DNA of 64,000 nucleotides from Dimorphilus gyrociliatus (Eukaryota > Annelida > Polychaeta > Dinophilidae), in assembly GCA_904063045.1 (NCBI GenBank), contig CAJFCJ010000016.1, positions 972,556 through 1,036,555 of the forward strand, read 5' to 3'. The position numbers and the translations under genes are program-made. Positions 56,490 through 64,000 of the stretch are shown here, piece after piece; position 1 is the stretch's first letter; every line of letters begins with the position of its first letter. A model generated the notes under the pieces. That model worked only from the letters and a program-made list of their open reading frames with translations. It did no database searches and was not told the origin of the DNA.

Positions 56490-57010
56490 TACCTGGTCTA
56501 ATTGGCTAAGAGCACTACTAGTTATGTCAAAAATACCCAGCATTGTATTAATAAATTGTCCAAAATCCAGAACTGGGAACACAGAAAAATCTATACAGCA
56601 GATGTGGAAGCCTTGTACCCAAGTATCAACCCTGAATGGGGTATAAGAGCTGTTAGAGAATTTATGCTAACACATTACCATGAGGATATACCAGATGAAT
56701 TAATTTTGGATCTACTCTGAATTTGTCTCACCAACAATGACTTTACATTTAGAAACCACAGGTTCCTACAAATCAAGGGCACAGCCATGGGAGCCCCTTT
56801 TAGCCCAGCCTATGCCAACATTGTGCTACACATTTGGGAATGCAAATTGGTCTCCAGGCACTCTGAAAACATTGAATATTATGGGAGATATATTGATGAT
56901 ATCATTGTTGTCTCTAAAGCTGATAAAGATATTAGTGAATTTAAACTGGAACTCAATGGAAAAAACCCTGATATATACAGAGCCCTGACCAAGGGAACCC
57001 CTCATTGAAA
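56490..57010 (+). pseudogene. Penelope-like element reverse-transcriptase relic
   Basis: One frame reads TADVEALYPSINPEWGIRAV, then an in-frame TGA (56718-56720), then FLQIKGTAMGAPFSPAYANI and YYGRYIDDIIVVSK. DVxALYPSI, GTAMGxxFxPxYAN and RYIDDI are hallmarks of Penelope-like RT domains. The N-terminus, the GIY-YIG endonuclease region and the ends are missing, so this is a dead fragment. The sequence after 57000 degenerates into short CCTAAC-like repeats. Confidence 0.82.
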
Positions 57011-58242
57011 CCTCTGTGGAGCCCTAACTTAAAGAGAACTCCCATACAACACCTAGAAGCAAATACTGTACCCTGACCAAGGAGAACCCCTACCATAACC
57101 AATACAAAGCTGGTAACATTGATTAACTAACCAGTTCCTAAAACTGACAACAGTTCTGTGAGTGGCCTAACCAAACCTAAACCAAACCCTAACCTAACGA
57201 AATATAAGTACTTCTATATTTGCACCAGTCTAATTCCTATAAAATAGAAGTCTTTCTAATGTACCCCTATATCTAAAGTCTAAGTATTGATATATCATTG
57301 TATCTAAGTGCACACACAATGCCAAACATTAAACATTCATATTAAATTGTATTGAATAAGGTCTACCATTTTATAAAAAGATTTTTATACTGAATTGTTG
57401 TGTACAGTAAACCCAGTTGATTTTAAAACTAAACCTACAAATTGAATTTTTCTGAAATAATATGGCAAAAGTAAGAATATTTTTTTTTAATTTATTAAAT
57501 TATATTTTTTGGATTTTTTTAGGCAATTATATAGTTGAGATTTCAATAGCAATTTAGTAAAAATGCTGGAATATATGTTAAGATAATATTTGAAAGTATC
57601 TGTTGTCAGCCATTGCAACTAGACTTGGCAAATTACCAAATTTAATGTTACCTGTTTTATTTGCTTACAAATCTTAGTGAAAGGTTGTTTATCATTCTAT
57701 TCTACATTTTTCATCACCAAACACCTATTTAATTCTAAGTATATTTTTAATAATAATATTTCTCAATGATAATTATTGTCTAGTAAACTACAAACTCAAC
57801 CCTTCACTATGACAACAATATATATATTCTTATTTCATCTTTTAAAGATACTAGATTATAGTATGGTAAAAAAAGATCCTTTTGAGAAAATGTTGATCTA
57901 ATTTGAGAACTAATAGTAATATAGTGAGAATATTATAATTAAAAATAAATGTATGTTTATAAAAATGTATTAAAAATGTAAAAAGCTAAGAATGTTATAC
58001 AACGTTTTAAAGTTACTCAAATACAAACAAAATATGGTGAGACACTAAGAATTTTTTTGAATAGATTATTTGCAATCTTCTGTGAGAGGACAGCAGATTT
58101 AATCATTCATTTCTCTTTAAATAGCATCACATAGTTCAGAGCAAGTGGGTAAAATATTGCAGTACATTTTTCATTAAATTTATTACTAATTATGCCCAGT
58201 ACATCTTTATCCATGCCTTGGACATTTTTTCCCATCTATGGG
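57011..58242. other. AT-rich, no gene recognised
   Basis: It starts with degenerate AACC/CCTAAC-like motifs (57040-57210), possibly the 3' remnant of the Penelope-like copy. The remainder is low-CpG AT-rich DNA. Nothing else is supported. Confidence 0.45.
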
Positions 58243-58478
58243 TGTACTTTGTTCTATTGTAATTGTAGGAAGTCCTAGCTCGTTGCTATAAAATTTGTCC
58301 TCTCCAATCATTTACCAATGTGCCAAAGTACTAGTCCAAATAGAACCATTCAAGTTCGTCCACAAGTAGTCTAAATAAATGTAATTCCAGTAAAAATTAA
58401 CCAACAAACACCAGTATTTCATTCAAAGAATATGTATTTGAGTAAATGAGTTTCTAGTTCTAAACAAGCAAGTTTAGA
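58243..58478 (+). mobile_element. Short dispersed element, copy 2, with 13-bp target-site duplication
   Basis: This is a 236-bp insertion. The 13-mer TCCCATCTATGGG occurs directly on both sides (58230-58242 and 58479-58491), a clear target-site duplication. The body matches 53793-54025. It lacks terminal inverted repeats and coding sequence. The long duplication suggests a SINE-like or other target-primed insertion, but I see no certain tRNA head. Confidence 0.87.
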
Positions 58479-58633
58479 TCCCATCTATGGGATATCATTC
58501 CCAGGCATGTTTTTTCCCTAGGATGGTTTTTCTCAATCATAACCATTACATTAGTGATCATTAAAACATTTCTGTGTAGGCTTCAAATCTTTTTTTTCCC
58601 AATAAAATCTGTCAATAAATTTATATTTTACAG

Positions 58634-61600
58634 CACATTAGAAATAACTTACTTAACTATCATTATGAAAATATATTAGAATGTCTAAATGGTGATGAAA
58701 AATTTCAAACATTTCTACTACAGGAAGATGTGATTAAAGACAATTGTTTATCTGAGCAATTAAATTTTGAAAAGCTTTTTAAGGAACATATTCAATATGT
58801 GCCAACATCTAAATTCCTTTTAATTTTACTTAAAATGAACACAGTAAAATGTCAAAGACTTTCGGAATTGATTAACAATACTTGGACTATTTTAATGAGA
58901 GAGAGAAAGAATATTTTATTAAAGGATTTGGAAACAATTCCAAAGTTTCCATTTTTAAAAGAAAATCCTTCTCAGATTAATTTCAGTAAAATTTTCACAC
59001 CCATCCAATTGGTATCATCAAAAAGTAATCTGGTTGTTGATGAAAATTTTGATGATATTAAATCCTTTCAAAAGATTTTAATTGATGAGGAAAATAAAAG
59101 AATTTTGATTAGAGGAGATGCTGGTATGGGTAAAACTTATCATGCAATGAAAATTTTACATTCATGGGTTCATGATGACACATTTTTGGACAATTGTCTT
59201 CTTTTGTATATCAAACTTGGAGCTGTTCAAAGAACTGCATCTAAAGAATCTTTGGTTGATGAACTGTTTACAAATAATTTTAAAAGAGACTCCTGCATTA
59301 CCAAAGAACTCTTTCAGTACTTTTTTGAGCAGACAGAATGCAAAGAAAAGATGATTCTTCTTTTGGATGGGGCTGATGAACTGAAATATGAAGATTCAAT
59401 ATTTAATGATATTGTAAAAAAGTGTAATTTTACAATTTATCCAGTAATTGTTTGGGCAAGAAATTGGAAAATTAGACATGTTAGTGATACCTATGATTTT
59501 GTATTTGACATCAATGGATTCAATGAAAGACAATTGAAAATTTATTTTGAAAAATTTTTTAATGAAGACAATTTACCTGATTTAAAACTACCATTTTACC
59601 ATAATAAAAGCCATAAGAAATTAACCACTAATTGTTTCCACCATGATGGAAAAGTTATAAAGAAATCTGATATTCTTTTTCAAATGTTAAAAACAGAAAA
59701 CAAAGAAGTTTTTAACATTTGTAATAGTCCTTTAATAGCCTGTTTAGTAGCTGGTATTTGGGAAGAAAGAGATACAAATATTATAGGTACTAGATATTCT
59801 ATTTTTGATCAATCCATACAGATTCTATTAACTAAGGCTGGCATTGATTCTAAAAGTAATGATTATACGAAAATTTTAGAATATTGTTCAAAACTGGCTT
59901 TTGAAAATTTACTTTACAATAAAGAAATATCAATAAATGAAATTGTAAAAAAGTCAGATTATATTGGTGGATTATTGATTCCAGTTAAGAAAAAATCATC
60001 TATGACGCAATTTAAAGATTTTACATTTATTCATATTTTCTTCCAAGAATATCTAACTGCAAGATATATCATAAATTTATACCAAGATAGCAAGAAAAAT
60101 GAATCAATGATTCAATCACTAAAAACATATTTTGACAAGTTGGAAAATCTATTTTTATTGAAAAATGTTTTCAGTTTTCTTCAAGAAATAAATTATAAAG
60201 TATTTTCTCAAATTATTGAAGAGAATGAAAATATTCTTATGGTATTGGAAACTGATCAAAGAATTATTGATATAATAAATAGAAGGCATTCAAATTTAAT
60301 TGAACTTGAGTCAATATCATTACCAACAACTATTATTAATATTATATTTAATTCCTATAAAAGAAATATCAAAGAAATCAATTTCAAATTTGTTAAGATA
60401 AATCTACCAAATTTTATTGAGATCTGTACCAGCCAATTGGAAAATATATTAGAAATTTTTAAAATCAATGGAGGTATTGAAGAATTATTAGAAATTGAAA
60501 TAGTAAAAAAGTTAATGACAAAAATGCAAAAATTAAGAGTTTTAAGTATAACTAATGTTTTCTTCAATGGATGTTTAGAATTGTCATCCTTTATACAATC
60601 AACTACAATAGAAGATTTAACATTAGAAAATTGTAATTTACAAAAATGTTCACCTAGATTTTTGAATATGAAATTCAAATGTCTTTATTATTTCAATATT
60701 TCTGAAAATCAATTTGAAGGTAAGGAGTAATTTTTCAAATATGACTATTTTAAAACAATCAATTTTTTAGATAATCAGCCCTTGGATTATATTCTGATAA
60801 ATAACAGAGATATTATCTCATTAAATATTTCAAAATGTTTTAATTCAGGAAAACAATCAGAAAATCTAATAAATCTTCTTCAACAATATCCAAATTTATC
60901 ATTTCTTAATTTTTCAGACAATATCATTCCAAATAATATCTGTAATACAATATTTACAAATCAAAATAACCAAATCAGAGGTTTACAAATTAACAATTGT
61001 AACACAGAACTTGATTCAAAAGACATTATTACATTTTTGGAATTCAATAAAGAAATAGAAATTTTGGAGTTAAAAGGAAATGTTTTAAAAGAAAATGATG
61101 AAAACTCTTTTCTAACAGCTTTATTATCATTGCAAATTGTAAAACATCTGAAATTGCCATTAATAGATCATAAAGAAATGATTTGGAAAAAAGAAAAATT
61201 GTCTCAAAATTGTAAAAGTTTAATAAATCTGAAATTGCTGGATTTGGGAGAAAATTCTTTAGAACATGAATGTATAACTGACTTTTTTCAACAAGTTTTA
61301 CAAAGTTCAAAATATTTATATACTCTTTTTTTAAGAAAGTCTAAAATTTCTTCCAAAGTTATAAACATGATGTCAAATTCTTATAGACAGGTAACTTCAA
61401 CAACAGAAAATCTTCAAAAGCATAAACTTTATATGATATTTAATTCATGTGAATTTGACTTAAAATTGGATGATATTACTAAATTTTTCAATGGTATGTT
61501 CTACTTCATTGACTTAGATATATCTCATACAAAGGCACAATTGGTTATTGATAATCTCTCCAGTCTAAAATCTCTTGAGCAAATTGAAAATTTAATTTTA

Positions 61601-64000
61601 GCAAAGTGTCAATTAACTTCAAACGATCTAGCCAAAATTGGAAAGTGTATTCATATGTTCACATCTATAAAAAAGTTAGATATATCATACAATCCAATTG
61701 ATTCATTTGCTCTTTTAAATTTTTTCAAAACGTTCACTATAAATAATCACAAATCAATTAGACAACTCTACATACACAAGTGTAATTTTCATTTGAAACA
61801 TATTTTACAAATTTGTCAAGCTATTCAAAGTTTATACAACTTGGATATTTTAAATTCATTATCCAATCCTCAAACTGTCAATAAATTAAATACTTCAGAA
61901 TTGGACAAAATACTTAATTCAAATCTATTCAATTTGTCTTTTATTCAAAAACTTTTAAATGATTTCTCAGATATATTAGATACAAGATTATTAAAAATTT
62001 CAAACAGTTACAACTTTCCAATAAATAACATACTAAATATAATTAAAGAAAATCAATCAATAGTTATTGACACATTGGAAATAACATCACAATTAAATAT
62101 AACTCAAATATCACATCTAAAAGAAGCTATTGAAAAAAACATTTCTTTTCAAACATTACAAGCTTTGCTCATTGATGATAAAAACATATCAGAGCATGTT
62201 TTAGAATATAATGACAACAATGTTAAAGACAAATGTTCAGATTTAGTAACATTTCTTTTAGAACATATTAAAACAAATTGCACAAACTTGACCTTACTTA
62301 GAGTAAGCAATTGTGAAATTCAACAGGTTTGGTCATACTATTGGAGATGCAATTGGTAAACAAACTCTACTGACTGAACTATTTTTAAGTGACAATCCAA
62401 TTGGAACAGAAGTTGGAAAAAGTATTTTTGAAAATATTAAAAGAAATTGCACAAAGTTGACAGCACTTGTTTAAGCAATTGTGGATTTCAATCTACAATT
62501 GGTGATGTTGTTGGAGATGCAATTGGTAAACAAACTCTACTGATAAAATTATTTTTAAATGACAATCCAATTGGAACTGAAGTTGGAAAAAGTATTTTTG
62601 AAAATATTAAAAGAAATTGTACAAAGTTGACAGTCATTGATTTCCAAAATTGTGGATTTAAATCAGGAATTGGTGATGTTGTTGGAAATGCAATTGGTAA
62701 ACAAACTCTACTAACTAGGCTATCTTTAAGGGACAATCCAATTGGAACTGAAGTTGGAAAAAGTATTTTTGAAAATATTAAAACAAATTGTACAAAGTTG
62801 ACAGATATTTATTTCCAAAATTGTGGATTTAAATCAGGAATTGGTGATGTTGTTGGAGATGCAATTGGTAAACAAAGTCAACTGATAAAATTATTTTTAA
62901 ATGACAATCCAATTGGAACTGAAGTTGGAAAAAGTATTTTTGAAAATATTAAAACAAATTGTACAAAGTTGACAGTCATTGATTTCCACAATTGTGGATT
63001 TAAATCAGGAATTGGTGATGTTGTTGGAAATGCAATTGGTAAACAAACTCTACTAACTGGGCTATCTTTAATGGACAATCCAATTGGAACTGAAGTTGGA
63101 AAAAGTATTTTTGAAAATATTAAAACAAATTGTACAAAGTTGACAGTCATTTATTTCAAAAATTGTGGATTTAAATCAGGAATTGGTGATGTTGTTGGAG
63201 ATGCAATTGGTAAACAAACTCTACTAACTGAGCTATCTTTAAGGGACAATCCAATTGGAACTGAAGTTGGAAAAAGTATTTTTGAAAATATTAAAACAAA
63301 TTGTACAAAGTTGACAGTCATTGATTTCCAAAATTGTGGATTTAAATCAGGAATTGGTGATGTTGTTGGAGATGCAATTGGTAAACAAACTCTACTAACT
63401 GAGCTATCTTTAAGGGACAATCCAATTGGAACAGAAGTTGGAAAAAGTATTTTTGAAAATATTAAAACAAATTGTACAAAGTTGACAGTCATTGATTTCC
63501 AAAATTGTGGATTTAAATCAGGAATTGGTGATGTTGTTGGAGATGCAATTGGTAAACAAACTCTACTAACTGAGCTATCTTTAAGGGACAATCCAATTGG
63601 AACGAAGTTGGAAAAAGTATTTTTGAAAATATTAAAACAAATTGCACTGAAGTTGAAAGCATTAATTTCAATAATTGTGGATTTGAATCAGGAATTGGTG
63701 ATGTTGTTGGAGATGCAATTGGTAAACAAACTCTACTGACTGAACTATTTTTAAGTGACAATCCAATTGGAACAGAAGTTGGAAAAAGTATTTTGAAAAT
63801 ATTAAAACAAATTGTACAAAGTTGACAGTCATTTATTTCCAAAATTGTGGATTTAAATCAGGAATTGGTGATGTTGTTGGAGATGCAATTGGTAAACAAA
63901 CTCTACTAACTGAACTATTTTTAAGTGACAATCCAATTGGAACTGAAGTTGGAAAAAGTATTTTTGAAAATATTAAAAGAAATTGCACAAAGTTGACAGC
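58634..64000 (+). CDS. CARD-NACHT-LRR protein, partial (5' exon and 3' end outside the model)
   Basis: An exon opens after a TTTTACAG acceptor at 58634 and runs to 60719, then continues at 60771 (51-bp intron, phase 1). Residues 1 to about 90 of this exon fit a CARD death-fold (NILECLNGDEKFQTFLLQED, then FEKLFKEHIQYV). The NACHT domain has Walker A GDAGMGKT (about 161-168), Walker B MILLLDGADEL (about 240-250) and the sensor segment VIVWARNWK, mirroring the NLR at 20773. LRR-type repeats begin near 60550, and from about 62300 become near-identical 171-bp units running off the window. The start codon must lie in an upstream exon I could not find. Single-base frame breaks occur in the repeat array near 62325, 62475, 63604 and 63793. 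CG dinucleotides are almost absent from this gene. An intracellular sensor role is inferred. Confidence 0.85.
62290..64000 (+). repeat. Near-identical 171-bp LRR tandem array
   Basis: The marker GGTGATGTTGTTGGA recurs at 62501, 62672, 62843, 63014, 63185, 63356 and 63527 (171 bp apart), then at 63697 and 63867 (170 bp apart because of single-base deletions). A degenerate first unit begins near 62300. Each unit encodes 57 residues, two ribonuclease-inhibitor-type LRRs (GIGDVVGDAIGKQTLLTELS, then DNPIGTEVGKSIFENIK). Units differ at only a handful of bases, concentrated in a few codons. The array continues past the window end. Antisense frames over it are artefacts. Confidence 0.95.

Noticed and set aside
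62326-62460. An intron explaining the frame change near 62325
   Set aside because: CAG|GTTTGG looks like a donor, but no downstream acceptor restores the LRR frame; a one-base indel does.
62488-63842. Long antisense frames over the LRR array
   Set aside because: They repeat with the 171-bp period and simply mirror the sense LRR coding; no independent domain or splice signal.
1-64000. Bacterial or phage origin
   Set aside because: Spliced genes with GT-AG introns, eukaryotic tRNAs and metazoan domain families throughout both blocks.

Overview
The window is eukaryotic nuclear DNA, most likely from a small-genome invertebrate, and lophotrochozoan-like in content. The evidence is genes split by very short GT-AG introns (mostly 50-80 bp), eukaryotic tRNA-Gln genes, a 7TM receptor, Ly6/uPAR, PAN/apple, EGF, SRCR and fucolectin (FTP) domains, CARD-NACHT-LRR proteins, and Mutator-like, Tc1 and Penelope-like transposons. 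No species can be named from sequence alone. Gene models below were spliced by eye from reading frame, GT/AG signals and phase, and have no transcript support.

Left block (1 to about 46 kb). This block is gene-dense and has normal CpG frequency. In order it holds: a rhodopsin-like GPCR (775-1707, -); three ZYG11-like LRR genes (2558-4757 +, 7439-9526 -, 10083-12215 +); a cysteine-rich type I membrane protein (12360-14244 +); a secreted three-domain fucolectin-like protein (14694-16942 +); PAN-type small secreted proteins (17658-18390 +, 19120-19575 -, 26707-27255 -, 33709-34233 -, probably 6806-7272 +); a 1,817-residue NACHT-LRR protein in one exon (20773-26226 +); four intact tRNA-Gln genes plus one decayed tRNA; a broken SRCR/LDLa locus (about 29.3-30.0 kb); a GNAT acetyltransferase (32285-33231 +); a fourth ZYG11-like gene (34782-36749 +); an EGF plus fucolectin multidomain gene (37611-40656 -); an unrecognised Cys-rich coiled-coil protein (41566-42411 -); and a GPI-anchored double Ly6 protein (43499-44572 +).

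Right block (about 46-64 kb). This block is AT-rich, strongly CpG-depleted and transposon-rich. It holds a Mutator-like element with tandem-repeat inverted ends (48884-51975), a Tc1/mariner relic, a 236-bp element with 13-bp target-site duplications, a Penelope-like RT relic, a long hairpin and minisatellites. At the right edge is a second CARD-NACHT-LRR gene (58634 to beyond 64000) whose LRR tail is an almost perfect 171-bp tandem array. The same transposon end sequence occurs in a 196-bp MITE at 42.5 kb, which argues that both blocks belong to one genome.

Functional theme (inference). Two NLR-type receptors, two multi-lectin genes, a family of small secreted PAN proteins and four fast-evolving ZYG11-like ubiquitin-ligase receptor paralogues look like an innate-recognition neighbourhood. 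The most distinctive signals are the near-identical 171-bp LRR array, the ZYG11-like paralogues that keep a CUL2-box-like motif while three of four lose the BC-box cysteine, and the sharp CpG boundary near 46 kb.
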